From Planctomycetota bacterium (GTDB lineage Bacteria > Planctomycetota > Planctomycetia > Gemmatales > Gemmataceae), in NCBI GenBank assembly GCA_021807595.1, contig JAKBCS010000043.1, positions 1 through 36,330 on the forward strand: a stretch of 36,330 nucleotides of DNA, written 5' to 3'. This document shows, piece by piece, positions 1 through 7,453 of the stretch. Position 1 is the first letter of the stretch. Each line of letters opens with the position of its first letter. The notes below the pieces were generated by a model. It saw only the letters and a list, made by a program, of their open reading frames with translations. It was not told the DNA's origin and did not search any database. The position numbers and the translations under genes were made by a program.

Positions 1-110
1 TGCTCTTCCTTGCTCAACGGCTTGGGATCTCCCAGGGCCGGCGATATGCAGAGTGCAAGAGCAGCGAAGGACGCCGAAGCAACGCGAACGAGAATTGAAT
101 ACGACATCAT
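1..110 (-). CDS. N-terminus of a secreted protein (cut by window start)
   Basis: Reading leftwards from ATG at 110 there are 36 open codons that run off the window. The first codons are ATG-ATG, then a short polar start, a hydrophobic stretch rich in Ala, Leu and Ile, and a likely signal peptidase site after Ser-Pro-Ala-Leu-Gly, before Asp-Pro-Lys-Pro-Leu. This is a typical Sec signal peptide, so the product is probably exported. A strong ribosome binding site (AAAGGAGACGG, 111-121) sits directly upstream and fixes the start. Nothing of the mature protein is visible, so no function can be given. Confidence 0.72.
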   Translation of the reverse strand, partial: MMSYSILVRVASASFAALALCISPALGDPKPLSKEE

Positions 111-680
111 CCGTCTCCTTTGCAGGCCGTGGGGGTCAAATCCACTTCTGTTCACAATGATGTACCACTCCGCACATGGCAATGTATCTTTGAAAGGTAC
201 GGCGGAGTGAAACGGGGATTATCCGTGGCGAGCATAATCGACATGCCAGCGGTGGCTCTTGACTCGCCAATGCGATCCGTCATTGCGAATGGAACTAGGC
301 GCGTGGCGCGTGGATGTTATTCATCGAATAGAACATCGGGGTCGCGTCCTTTTGGGAGTTGAGGCATGGGCGTAGTCGCAACCGTTTTCTACCGCCTATC
401 CTAGAAACGCGACTCAGCGATTGTCAAGTCCTATTTCGATCTTCTTTGAATTTTTCCCGCAAAATTTGCTTCAAGCATTTCGAGGCTATCCGCGAAGCCC
501 GCTATCCCCTGTACTCAGGCGAGATGGGCCACGGGTGAGGGGCGAGAAGTGTCGGAAAGATCACCCCCTCACCCCAACCCCTCTCCCCCTGAGTACAGAG
601 GGAGAGGGAATTCTCGGATCGCCTGTATGGGCAATTTGGCACTTTTTTCCTAGAGATCAACCCGGTGGCAATGTCAATAC
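111..680. other. Gene-free stretch between a secreted-protein start and the SAM hydrolase stop
   Basis: About 570 bases with no convincing gene on either strand. Short open frames here lack ribosome binding sites and familiar sequence. It must hold the promoter of the leftward gene starting at 110. The right half carries the large inverted repeat element described separately (488-622). The section 360-490 is AT-richer than its surroundings but shows no clear structure. Confidence 0.6.
488..622. repeat. Imperfect inverted-repeat element, largest copy of a dispersed family
   Basis: The left arm contains CCCCTGTACTCAGG and GGGTGAGGGGCG. The right arm contains CCCCTCACCCC and CCCCCTGAGTACAG. The two arms are near reverse complements of about 40 bases around a short centre (aagtgtcggaaagat). 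The outer ends also pair: ATCCGCGAAGCCC on the left and GGGAATTCTCGGAT on the right. The right end TCGGATCGCC (613-622) recurs exactly at 21271-21280 next to another copy. It looks like a MITE or REP-like element that codes for nothing. Confidence 0.65.
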
Positions 681-1472
681 TCACGTCTGCCATTCAATCG
701 TCACCGGCGTGCCGACGCGGGCATCGAGGAGGCGCGCGGCGTCGCCTTGATTGACGGCCACTTCCAACCATTCGACGCTCGACACCAGGGCGATGAGGGT
801 GCCGGGTTCGACCTCGGAATAGATGCGGACGATGCGCGGCACCTCGACGCCATCGACGCGCAGGCGTTTGGGCCGGTCGTCGAGCGACAGCGCCTCGCCG
901 GGAATGTTGGTGATGAGATTGCCGAAGCGATCGACGTACAGCACTTCGCCGCGAATGCCCTTGGCGTCGTGGTGCGGCGTGGGACGATCGAGGCGGACCC
1001 AGTCGGCGACGAGCGGCCCCAGTTCGCGCGGGTCGAGACCGAGGCTGAGATTGGCGGCGACGGGGGCGAAGATGTCCCTTCCGTGAAAGGTATCGCTGAT
1101 GCGGCTTCGCCAAAATCGCTTCTCGGTCAGCCGCACCACGCGCGGACGACGACGGCCTCCCTCGATCAACCACGTCCAACAGCCGTTGTCCGGCACCAGC
1201 AAGCGCAGGTTCGCCAGTTCGACGTAGAGTATCGACCGCTCGCCGCCCACGCCGGGATCGACGACGACGACATGCAGCGACTCCGGCGGAAAGTACGGCA
1301 GCGCCGACACGAGAAAGAATGCCGCTTGACGCAGATCCTGAGCCGGGATGTCGTGACAGAGATCGACGATGCGAACGTCGGGGTTGAGGGCGAGAATGAC
1401 GCCTTTGGCAGCGGCGACGTAATGCGAACCGTTCCCAAAATCGGTAGTGAGTGTGATGAGTGGATCGGCCAT
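681..1472 (-). CDS. SAM hydrolase (DUF62 / SAM hydroxide adenosyltransferase family)
   Basis: 263 residues, the usual family length. Members split S-adenosylmethionine into adenosine and methionine using water; halogenating relatives (fluorinase, SalL) use a halide instead. Seen: an N-terminal TTDFG motif, VVVDPGVGGER holding Asp72 and Arg79, a TFHGRD segment holding His130, and YVDRFGN in the C-terminal domain. Asp, Arg and His have the order and approximate spacing of the hydroxide adenosyltransferase catalytic triad, which favours the hydrolase. The start is ATG at 1472, only 5 bases after the zinc-ribbon stop, so the two are probably cotranscribed and translationally coupled. The open frame extends further upstream, but that part overlaps the zinc-ribbon gene and lacks family similarity. 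The biological purpose of this enzyme is poorly known. Confidence 0.9.
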   Translation of the reverse strand: MADPLITLTTDFGNGSHYVAAAKGVILALNPDVRIVDLCHDIPAQDLRQAAFFLVSALPYFPPESLHVVVVDPGVGGERSILYVELANLRLLVPDNGCWTWLIEGGRRRPRVVRLTEKRFWRSRISDTFHGRDIFAPVAANLSLGLDPRELGPLVADWVRLDRPTPHHDAKGIRGEVLYVDRFGNLITNIPGEALSLDDRPKRLRVDGVEVPRIVRIYSEVEPGTLIALVSSVEWLEVAVNQGDAARLLDARVGTPVTIEWQT

Positions 1473-1477
1473 GTCGT

Positions 1478-1675
1478 TCACAGTTTTTGCAATGCCCATC
1501 CCAATGCCACAAGCAGGCAGAGAAGGGCGCAGATCAAAAACCACCACGAGCGCCGCGACGGCGCGTCCTCTTCCGAAAGATAATTCTCGCAGTGCGGGCA
1601 GCGAACCGAATCCTCATGGATGGCACGGCGACAGTAGGGACAAGGCATTGTCTCATCGTCGTCCTGCCAACTCAT
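1478..1675 (-). CDS. Small zinc-ribbon membrane protein
   Basis: 65 residues. It starts MSWQDDDETMPCPYC: a CPYC and a CPHC pair about 15 residues apart form a rubredoxin-like zinc ribbon. A short acidic linker (SEEDAP) and a single C-terminal transmembrane helix follow (WWFLICALLCLLVALGWAL). The ribbon would face the cytoplasm, attached to the membrane. ATG at 1675 is chosen over 1699 because GGGGGGAAA lies about 8 bases before it. It is the first gene of a pair with the SAM hydrolase. I recognise the type from other planctomycetes, but no function is known to me. Confidence 0.82.
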   Translation of the reverse strand: MSWQDDDETMPCPYCRRAIHEDSVRCPHCENYLSEEDAPSRRSWWFLICALLCLLVALGWALQKL

Positions 1676-1707
1676 CGGCAATTTCCCCCCTGCAAGCATT
1701 CGAGTCG

Positions 1708-1713
1708 ATTATA
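1708..1713 (-). promoter_or_regulatory. Candidate -10 box for the zinc-ribbon/SAM hydrolase operon
   Basis: A perfect TATAAT on the minus strand, about 33 bases before the zinc-ribbon ATG at 1675. There is no good -35 box at 16-18 bases (GGACTT is the nearest), so the call rests on the -10 match and its position. Confidence 0.4.
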
Positions 1714-1767
1714 CGATGAAAGAAAAGTGAAAGTCCAGACGGAGACGACGGCGAACGGCGTCCGCGT

Positions 1768-1773
1768 TATAAT
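1768..1773 (+). promoter_or_regulatory. Candidate -10 box before the Uma2 remnant
   Basis: TATAAT on the plus strand, 43 bases before the ATG of the truncated Uma2 frame. No clear -35 box is visible. It may be the original promoter, kept while the gene body was lost. Confidence 0.35.
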
Positions 1774-1815
1774 GCCGTTCGTTCGCCGCGACCAAGTTTC
1801 TGTCGGGAGGATCGC

Positions 1816-1944
1816 ATGTCTACCGTATCCGCTCCCTCCGCCGTCCGCGATCGTCTGTATTTGGACAAAGTGGACTGGCGTACCTACACGCACTTCCTAC
1901 GTCTCTTCGCGGAACGTCCGGGTTACCGCACGAGAACAGCGTGA
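1816..1944 (+). pseudogene. Truncated Uma2-family (DUF820) protein, N-terminus only
   Basis: A 42-codon frame starts at ATG 1816 with a good ribosome binding site (GGGAGGA). Its sequence, including DRLYLDKVDW, YTHFLRLF and AERPGY, matches what I know of the N-terminus of planctomycete Uma2 proteins, which are about 200 residues with a PD-(D/E)XK nuclease-like fold. Right after GYR, where family members continue with LTYDRGELEIM, the frame changes to unrelated residues and stops at 1942-1944. The nuclease core is absent from the next 90 bases, and the antisense MazF toxin gene follows. It is therefore a decayed fragment, not a functional enzyme. Its promoter and ribosome binding site look intact. 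Confidence 0.65.
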
Positions 1945-2029
1945 TACGGCTATTCAGAACATGGATAAAACAGCAGCTTGCCGGCGGAGGACAAACTACC
2001 ACCCCGCCGTAGCAGCCGAGAGCCTCAAA

Positions 2030-2365
2030 TCACAGTTCAAGAATTGCGCGCAAAGCATAGTCAATCTCGCTTATCCGGAGAGTGGAAAGCGAGCCGAGCT
2101 GTCGGATCAATCTATCGTGATCGAGAACTCGAATTTGCTCTGCGAGTGCCACGGAATCTTGCGTCAAACCTCCTTCTCCCGCCGGAACGAGTACATGGCT
2201 CGGCAACAACCGTTGGCGTATCTTTGTGGTGAACGGAACGATGATGGTGTGTGGACTATTCTGATTCGCGCGATCGGTTTGCACGATCGTGACAGGGCGC
2301 ACGCCCGATTGTTCGGTTCCGCGTGTCGGCGATAAGTCCGCCAGCCAAACTTCGCCGCGCTTCAC
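2030..2365 (-). CDS. mazF: MazF/PemK-family mRNA interferase toxin
   Basis: About 111 residues, the normal length. Members are ribosome-independent endoribonucleases that cut mRNA at short motifs and are neutralised by a partner antitoxin. Seen: N-terminal KRGEVWLADLSP (the RGEVW signature), VRPVTIVQTD followed by Asn (the family's RP-x-[LVI]-x(2)-[ST] core strand), SHVLVP, and SVALAEQIRVLDHDRL near the C-terminus, the standard MazF helix. GTG at 2365 gives a GTGA overlap with the antitoxin stop, typical of translational coupling. An in-frame TTG at 2371 is an alternative start. The gene follows its antitoxin, the usual type II order. Confidence 0.85.
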   Translation of the reverse strand: MKRGEVWLADLSPTRGTEQSGVRPVTIVQTDRANQNSPHTIIVPFTTKIRQRLLPSHVLVPAGEGGLTQDSVALAEQIRVLDHDRLIRQLGSLSTLRISEIDYALRAILEL

Positions 2366-2568
2366 TGCCAATGGATCTCGCCTCGCGCCAATTTCGCTTC
2401 GTATTCAGACAGTTTTTCCAAGTAATCTCCCACGTCCGATAATTCGGTTTCTTCTTCCGGCTCCAAAATAGTAACCATCACGCGCACGGGGCGTCCGGGC
2501 AAATCGGCTGGCGCGAGCGTCACTTTGCCGTCCGGATGCAACACGCCCTCCAACGTTCGATAGGTCAT
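2362..2568 (-). CDS. Antitoxin partner of the MazF-type toxin
   Basis: 68 residues starting MTYRTLEGVLHPDGKVTL. The beginning reads like a short beta-strand DNA-binding region of the AbrB/SpoVT type (a 'hPDGKvtL' pattern). The rest is an acidic, probably flexible tail (LEPEEETELSDVGDYLEKL) of the kind antitoxins wrap around the toxin. The start is fixed by AAGGAGA about 8 bases before the ATG. The stop overlaps the toxin start by 4 bases. Such pairs usually repress their own promoter, which would lie in the 60 bases before 2568. I infer the role mainly from the toxin next door; the family itself is not one I can name with certainty. Confidence 0.7.
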   Translation of the reverse strand: MTYRTLEGVLHPDGKVTLAPADLPGRPVRVMVTILEPEEETELSDVGDYLEKLSEYEAKLARGEIHWQ

Positions 2569-2631
2569 GTTCTATGTCTCCTTCGATAGCGGCTTCTCTT
2601 CCACCATCTTATCAGACGACGCGAAATCGAG

Positions 2632-3861
2632 TTATTCCCCAGCCCAGACGCGCGCCAACTCCATCAGAACGCGAACCGCCGTCGCCATCTCTTCCAGACA
2701 GGTCCATTCCAGCGGCGAATGCAGGTTGTGTTCGCCGGTCGAGAGGTTCGGCGTGGGCAGGCCGATTTCGGTCAGACGCGAACCGTCGGTGCCGCCGCGC
2801 ACAATGGTCAACTTCGGTTCCACGCCCGCGCGGCGCATCGCCTCTTGCGCGAACGCCACGGCGCGCGGCTCCTTGGCCAACCCCTCGGCCATGTTGCGAT
2901 ACTGCGGCGTTACGGTTACGTCGATCGACGCGCCCGGATACTCGGCCACGACCGTTCGCGCCACGGCTCGCAACAGTTCGGCGCGCTCGGCCAAGCGCGG
3001 CGTCTCGAAGTCGCGCAGCAGAATGCGAATCGTCGTCTCGGCCACGCCGCCGTCGATGCGATAGGGATGGAGGAAACCTTGGCGGTCGGCGGTGGTTTCC
3101 GGCGACTGCGTCAGACGCGGCAGACGGTCGAGAAACAGCCCGGCCAGACGCACGGCGTTGATCATGCGGCCCTTGGCGATGGCCGGATGAATGTTGACGC
3201 CGCGCACGGCGACGACGGCCAGATCGGCGGAGAACGTCTCGCCGTCGACTTCGCCCACACCGCCGCCGTCGAGCGTGTAGCCGGCCACCGCGCCGAGCTT
3301 TTTCAGATCGACATGATCGACGCCGTGGCCGATCTCCTCGTCGCAGGTGAAGCAAATGCGGATCGGCCCGTGCGGCAGTTCCGGCCGCGCCATCAACTGC
3401 GCCGCCGCCTCCATGATGACGGCCACACCTGCCTTATCATCCGCACCCAGCAGCGTCGTTCCATCGGTGGTAACGAGCGTGTGCCCTTTGAGATTTAACA
3501 GTTCCGGATTATCGCTAACGCGGATGACTTTGCTCGGATCGCCGGGCAGCACGATGTCGCCGCCTTGATAGTTTTCGTGAACGATGGGTTTGACGTTGCG
3601 TCCGGTCGTCTCCGGCGAGGTATCGACGTGAGCGATCCAGGCGATGGTCGGCGCGGGGTGCGACACGGTGGCGGGCAGCGTGGCCACGACGATGCCGTAC
3701 TCGTCCTGCGCGGCGTCGCGCACGCCCATCGCCCGCAGCTCCTCGGCCAGCATCCGCCCCAGTTCGAGCTGCCCCGGCGAACTGGGATAGGTCCCGGCAT
3801 TCTCAACGGCGGTCGTGTCGATGCGAACGTAGCGGCAGAAACGATCTAACAGGGTTCTCAT
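2632..3861 (-). CDS. pepT: Peptidase T (tripeptide aminopeptidase, M20B)
   Basis: 409 residues, matching PepT. It removes the N-terminal residue of tripeptides in the cytoplasm using two zinc ions. Seen: HVDTSPETTGRN with His78 and Asp80, LLGADDKAG with the bridging Asp near 142, TCDEEIGHG with the catalytic Glu pair near 175, the zinc-binding Asp in GYTLDGG near 198, and a C-terminal RGGTDGSRLTEIGLPTPNL plus EHNLHSPLEW carrying the last His. The dimerisation domain lies between, at roughly 210-320. The start is ATG at 3861 (MRTLLDRFCRYVRI), with GAGGAA 6 bases upstream; the frame opens further upstream through a repeat, which is not coding. It is a single gene. Confidence 0.93.
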   Translation of the reverse strand: MRTLLDRFCRYVRIDTTAVENAGTYPSSPGQLELGRMLAEELRAMGVRDAAQDEYGIVVATLPATVSHPAPTIAWIAHVDTSPETTGRNVKPIVHENYQGGDIVLPGDPSKVIRVSDNPELLNLKGHTLVTTDGTTLLGADDKAGVAVIMEAAAQLMARPELPHGPIRICFTCDEEIGHGVDHVDLKKLGAVAGYTLDGGGVGEVDGETFSADLAVVAVRGVNIHPAIAKGRMINAVRLAGLFLDRLPRLTQSPETTADRQGFLHPYRIDGGVAETTIRILLRDFETPRLAERAELLRAVARTVVAEYPGASIDVTVTPQYRNMAEGLAKEPRAVAFAQEAMRRAGVEPKLTIVRGGTDGSRLTEIGLPTPNLSTGEHNLHSPLEWTCLEEMATAVRVLMELARVWAGE

Positions 3862-3894
3862 GCGATTTCCTCGACGAATGACGGCGGGCGGGAC

Positions 3895-3946
3895 TTCTCT
3901 CCCCCTTCTCCCAGAATAGGCGAAGGAGGCAAGAGGGGTAGAGGGA
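3895..3946. repeat. Degenerate C-run/G-run hairpin
   Basis: CTCTCCCCCTTCTCC and GAAGGAGG...AGAGGGG face each other around a short loop, giving an imperfect stem just before the pepT ribosome binding site region. Its base pattern resembles the dispersed palindrome family, but the central GTAC and the conserved ends are missing, so it may be a decayed copy or chance. Confidence 0.35.
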
Positions 3947-4118
3947 AAGCGCGTTTCCGAGGCTGGATTCCCAAGGGATATTTGGACCAAACGAAATCGG
4001 AGTTACGCTACCTTGTTAGGTCGGTATTTTCCTCCACGAGTCCTCCGAAGGCCAAGTGGATGTGGCGTGGAAGGATTCGGTTCGGAAGAACATCCCGATT
4101 GAGGAGCTTGGTCGAGAA

Positions 4119-4192
4119 CATGGTGGGTCTCGCCGCGCTTCGACCCACCCTACGGAACGGGTAATTCGTAGAGTGGGTCGAGGAACGAGACC
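4119..4192. repeat. Pair of GTGGGTC-type repeats in inverted orientation
   Basis: The minus strand at 4119-4155 reads CGTAGGGTGGGTCGAAGC then GGCGAGACCCACC, itself a hairpin (GGTGGGTC with GACCCACC). The plus strand at 4167-4192 has a second version, CGTAGAGTGGGTCGAGG then GAGACC. This matches a kind of short intergenic repeat seen in many bacteria. A related copy occurs at 26269-26295. It does not code. Confidence 0.6.
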
Positions 4193-4224
4193 TGTCGGAG
4201 ATTACTTCGCCGTTCGTCCGCGCG

Positions 4225-5571
4225 TTATTTCGCGTCCAAACGCTTGATCTCAATGTTACGAAACGCCACGGGGTCGTTATGGCCGGCGAAGCCGAAGTGG
4301 CCGCTGGTGCGGTCTTTGCCCGGATGCGGACTGTTGGCCATGAACTTCGTCACCTTGCTTAAATCGCAATCGAGGATGACGCAGCCGTTCAGTTCGACCT
4401 TGATCTTCGATCCCTTGACCGTGACTTCCTGATAGTTCCATTCGCCGATGGGACGCTGATAGCCTCGCTGAGCGGCTACCATGCCGTAAGCCGAACCGTG
4501 AGCCTGACGTGGATCGATCCTTTCATAGGCATCGTCCAGCACTTGCAATTCGCACATACCGGAATAGGCCGTGTCGCCACTGCCGGGATAGCGAATGGCC
4601 AGACCATTATTACCGTTCTTGGGCAGCTTGAACTCCAACCGAGCCGCGAAATCGCCGTACTCTTCCTTGGTATGGATGGTTCCGCCCTTGCGCGGTTTGC
4701 AAACGATGGAGCCGTCCTTCACTTCGTAGTTCTCGACGGGTCCAGCCCATCCGGTGAAATCTTCTCCGTTAAAGACTTTCTGAAATCCTTTGCGGTCGCT
4801 CATGTCGCGGAGGAGCTTGTTGGCTTCGTCGCCGGGAATCTCGCGGACATAGACGTTGCGCCAGCGGATCTCGCTACCGTGCGTTTGGAGCTGAATCGGC
4901 CCCTTGACGGGCAAGGGCAGACCGCGTTTCCAGAAGTTTTCGAGCCGTGCGTGCTTGACGACGAGCTTGCCGTTCAGATGCACCGTGACGCGGTCACCGA
5001 GCATCAAAATGCGAAAGTGGTTCCATTCGCCGAACGGTCTGTCGGCCAGTTCGAGGGGGTCTTTGCCGGGAGCGCCAGGGCTGTTGTTCCACAGGCCGCC
5101 GCTGCCCTTATCCGCGCCGAGGTTCCATTTGCCGCCTTCCTTGGTGTAGTCCCAAATTTGCACTTGGGGAGTGGCTTTGAGATAGATGCCGCTGTCGCCC
5201 TTGGGATACATCTTGTAGTCGATCAGCAACTCGATGTCGCCGAACTCTTTGTCGGTGGTCAGATAGACGCCGTTGCCGTCGTTGACGATCTCGCCGTTTT
5301 CGACCTTCCAATGTTTCTTCAGATCGTCGTTCCATTTTTCGATCTGCGCTTTGCGTTCGGCGTCGGGCAGTGCGGCTAACTTATAGGGATCCTGATGGGG
5401 CATGCCGTGCCAGCCGGTGAAATCCTTACCGTTGAACAGAGCGGTGAAACCTTTGGGAGGCGCGTTGTTGGTTGCCGGTTTGTCTTCGGCAAAGGCGAGA
5501 GAAAAAGCCAGGGTCAGGACGGCGAACGGGACGAACCGCCGCCACGGTTGGGGGAGCATGTCGTTTCGCAT
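4225..5571 (-). CDS. Secreted protein with two DUF1080 (3-keto-disaccharide hydrolase) domains
   Basis: 448 residues. A Sec signal peptide (hydrophobic FVPFAVLTLAFSLAFA, then Glu-Asp) is followed by two copies of the concanavalin-like DUF1080 fold. Domain 1 (about 42-250) starts FTALFNGKDFTGWHG. Domain 2 (about 265-446) starts FQKVFNGEDFTGWAG. Each holds the usual hallmarks: an early 'GeIV/gSIV' strand, GDSGIYL or NNGLAIRYPG, GEWNHFRI or GEWNYQEVTV, a 'hLNGk' strand, and a final 'IRWRNVYVREI' or 'VAFRNIEIKRL'. Family members are linked to cleavage of 3-ketoglycosides and are very abundant in planctomycetes. Start: ATG at 5571, with TAGGA 7-8 bases before it; the upstream in-frame TTG at 5577 is less likely. 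It is a single gene, acting in the periplasm or outside the cell. Confidence 0.88.
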   Translation of the reverse strand: MRNDMLPQPWRRFVPFAVLTLAFSLAFAEDKPATNNAPPKGFTALFNGKDFTGWHGMPHQDPYKLAALPDAERKAQIEKWNDDLKKHWKVENGEIVNDGNGVYLTTDKEFGDIELLIDYKMYPKGDSGIYLKATPQVQIWDYTKEGGKWNLGADKGSGGLWNNSPGAPGKDPLELADRPFGEWNHFRILMLGDRVTVHLNGKLVVKHARLENFWKRGLPLPVKGPIQLQTHGSEIRWRNVYVREIPGDEANKLLRDMSDRKGFQKVFNGEDFTGWAGPVENYEVKDGSIVCKPRKGGTIHTKEEYGDFAARLEFKLPKNGNNGLAIRYPGSGDTAYSGMCELQVLDDAYERIDPRQAHGSAYGMVAAQRGYQRPIGEWNYQEVTVKGSKIKVELNGCVILDCDLSKVTKFMANSPHPGKDRTSGHFGFAGHNDPVAFRNIEIKRLDAK

Positions 5572-5751
5572 TGGCAAATCCTACGGAGGGAGGGAGGGTA
5601 AGCGTTCCATCGAGTGTGCGGCTGCCCGGTGCAGCGAGGGAGGATTCATTCTCTCGATGGAACCGCGGTCCATCCTATTCATTTGTGGGAGCATCCGCCA
5701 GTAGCTATTAACGCGGCCTGGATCGAGGGGCGACCGTTTGGGCAGGCGCGA

Positions 5752-7293
5752 TCAGGGCGAGACGTTGGCCTGTTCGGCGCGCTTCTGCCATTCGTCGAGT
5801 AGTTTGCTAATATCGCGATAGGAAAAGTCGATATTAGCCAGCATCGTGCCCATGTCGATGGCCTTGTTGAGGTCGTGGGCTTCCGCACAGCCGGCGGCCA
5901 ACTCGTAGAGAATCTCCTTGCGATGATCCGTCTCCCCGGCGGGCAGATTCTTCAAGGCTTCCTCGAAGTTCAACTCGGCCAGCCGCCAATTGGAGCGCGC
6001 TTTGAAGCACAAACCGAGAGCGAGCAGCGCTTGCCAGCGCGAGCGCGGATCGACGCGCGCGGCCTGCAACTCGCGGATCGCTTCGTCGACTTGTCCGGCT
6101 CGGTACAGCCGCACGCCGACTTCGTAGCGATGAATCATTTCGGTGGGATAGCGCTCGGACTTTTGGCGGAAGAGGTCGAGTTCGCGCGAGTTGATTTCTT
6201 TGCGCAGCCGGATGCCCAGGCGACGCAACTCGGCACTTTCGGGATCGGCTCGGAGTTTCTCTTCGGCAATGGCCAAATTGCGTCGAAACGGTTCGATGTC
6301 GAGATCGGCCAATTGCACGCTTAGCTCGAAGGCGTTGCCGGTCGGCCCCAATCCTTCTTGCAATACGGCGCGAGCCTTGTCGAGTTCGTCGCCGCGCCGG
6401 TAGACGGCGGCCAATTGCAGATAGGTGTAGGGACTGGTCGGATCGTCTTTGAGGCGCGTGCGGAGAGGGGCGGCTTCCCGTTCGAGCCGATCGTTGGTCG
6501 ACGTCGCTTCACGGTCGGAAGCGGCGGCGTTCCGACCGGGTGGCGGGGTGCTTCCATCGTGGAGCCACCATCCGGCCGGCATCTGGTCGGTGCTGTCCTT
6601 TTTGGCGCGCGGCGCGGCCGCGCCGACCGTCGGCGATTCCGGCTCGTCCGAGGAGGTATCATTGGCCTGAACGTGAATCTGATATTGAGCGCGGGCGATG
6701 GTGTCGTCGGCGGCTAAATCTTTGATTTTATGCTGAGCCTCCTGATCGCCGGGCTTGACCTTGCGGATCAACTCCCACAGGGCGATGGCCTGGGTGAAGT
6801 TGCCTCGCTTTTCGTACAGGTGAGCCAAGGCCCGATTCAGCCGCGCGTCGAATCCCGATTTCTGCCGCGCCTGTTCGAGATTCCAAATGGCCAAATCGAG
6901 GAGACCGAGAACCTCGGCGGCATCGGACATATCCATCTGCGCGCCCACATCCCAAGGATTCTTGGTCAGGATGCGTTCGCCGTACTCCAAAACCTTAACG
7001 TAGTCGCCGGCGCGAAGCGAGGCTTTCATGCGGGCGCGCAGAGGCCAACTCGTCCAGCGCGCGAACAGGCTGCCGCGTAGATTGTTGCGATACTTGGCCT
7101 TTTGCGTGCGGCGCAGGGCTTGACGGTAGATGAGATTGCTCGGATCGAGCCTGCAGCAGTCGAGAAGCAAGTGAATGCCGTAATCGTGGTTGCCGGTGGA
7201 GACGACCTGATTGGCGCGGTCGAATTTGCCGGCCGCGATACGGCGGTGTTCCGCGGTGACTGGGGGCAGGTTCGAGACATGGCGCTTCGTCAT
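5752..7293 (-). CDS. TPR-repeat protein
   Basis: 513 residues without a signal peptide, so probably cytoplasmic. Two blocks of tetratricopeptide helices are visible: about 40-215 (e.g. WNLEQARQKSGFDARLNRALAHLYEKRGN, split over two helices) and about 295-505 (TYLQLAAVYRRGDELDKA; RYEVGVRLYRAGQVDEAI; ALGLCFKARSNWRLAELN). A low-complexity linker rich in Pro, Ser and Asp lies between. TPRs bind other proteins, so it is a scaffold of unknown partner. Start: ATG at 7293 (MTKRHVSN), with a GGAG upstream. It follows the ECF sigma gene by 160 bases on the same strand, but a promoter-like sequence sits between them. No enzymatic domain is seen. Confidence 0.8.
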   Translation of the reverse strand: MTKRHVSNLPPVTAEHRRIAAGKFDRANQVVSTGNHDYGIHLLLDCCRLDPSNLIYRQALRRTQKAKYRNNLRGSLFARWTSWPLRARMKASLRAGDYVKVLEYGERILTKNPWDVGAQMDMSDAAEVLGLLDLAIWNLEQARQKSGFDARLNRALAHLYEKRGNFTQAIALWELIRKVKPGDQEAQHKIKDLAADDTIARAQYQIHVQANDTSSDEPESPTVGAAAPRAKKDSTDQMPAGWWLHDGSTPPPGRNAAASDREATSTNDRLEREAAPLRTRLKDDPTSPYTYLQLAAVYRRGDELDKARAVLQEGLGPTGNAFELSVQLADLDIEPFRRNLAIAEEKLRADPESAELRRLGIRLRKEINSRELDLFRQKSERYPTEMIHRYEVGVRLYRAGQVDEAIRELQAARVDPRSRWQALLALGLCFKARSNWRLAELNFEEALKNLPAGETDHRKEILYELAAGCAEAHDLNKAIDMGTMLANIDFSYRDISKLLDEWQKRAEQANVSP

Positions 7294-7364
7294 CGAAATA
7301 TCCCGTCTCCGCTGTCGGGGTCGACTCTGCTGCCGGGGATTTTTACCGTTCCTCCACAAGTTAC

Positions 7365-7392
7365 ACACTATCACAGACGGTTTGTCCGTCAA
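7365..7392 (-). promoter_or_regulatory. Candidate promoter with overlapping inverted repeat before the TPR gene
   Basis: The minus strand reads TTGACG (7387-7392), a 16-base spacer and TAGTGT (7365-7370). The -35 box overlaps an inverted repeat, GACGG-acaaa-CCGTC (7376-7390), which could be an operator. The transcript would carry a leader of about 65 bases before ATG 7293. Confidence 0.4.
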
Positions 7393-7453
7393 GCAGACAA
7401 TCGTGGAAGCGGGGCGATGGGTCCATGAATGCGAGGGGTGTCCGGTGGAGCGG

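Larger units (their letters stand above)
3862..4224. other. Repeat-filled gap upstream of pepT
   Basis: No gene is seen. It contains two unrelated palindromic repeats, described separately (3895-3946 and 4119-4192), and the presumed pepT promoter. A short minus-strand frame (4008-4253) overlaps the DUF1080 stop, is made largely of repeat sequence and is rejected. Confidence 0.55.

Noticed and set aside
1460-2335. 291-codon plus-strand frame
   Set aside because: It runs across the antisense of the zinc-ribbon and MazF genes and across the Uma2 remnant in another frame; no coherent protein similarity.
4498-5379. 293-codon plus-strand frame
   Set aside because: Antisense of the tandem DUF1080 gene, which has clear domains and a signal peptide.
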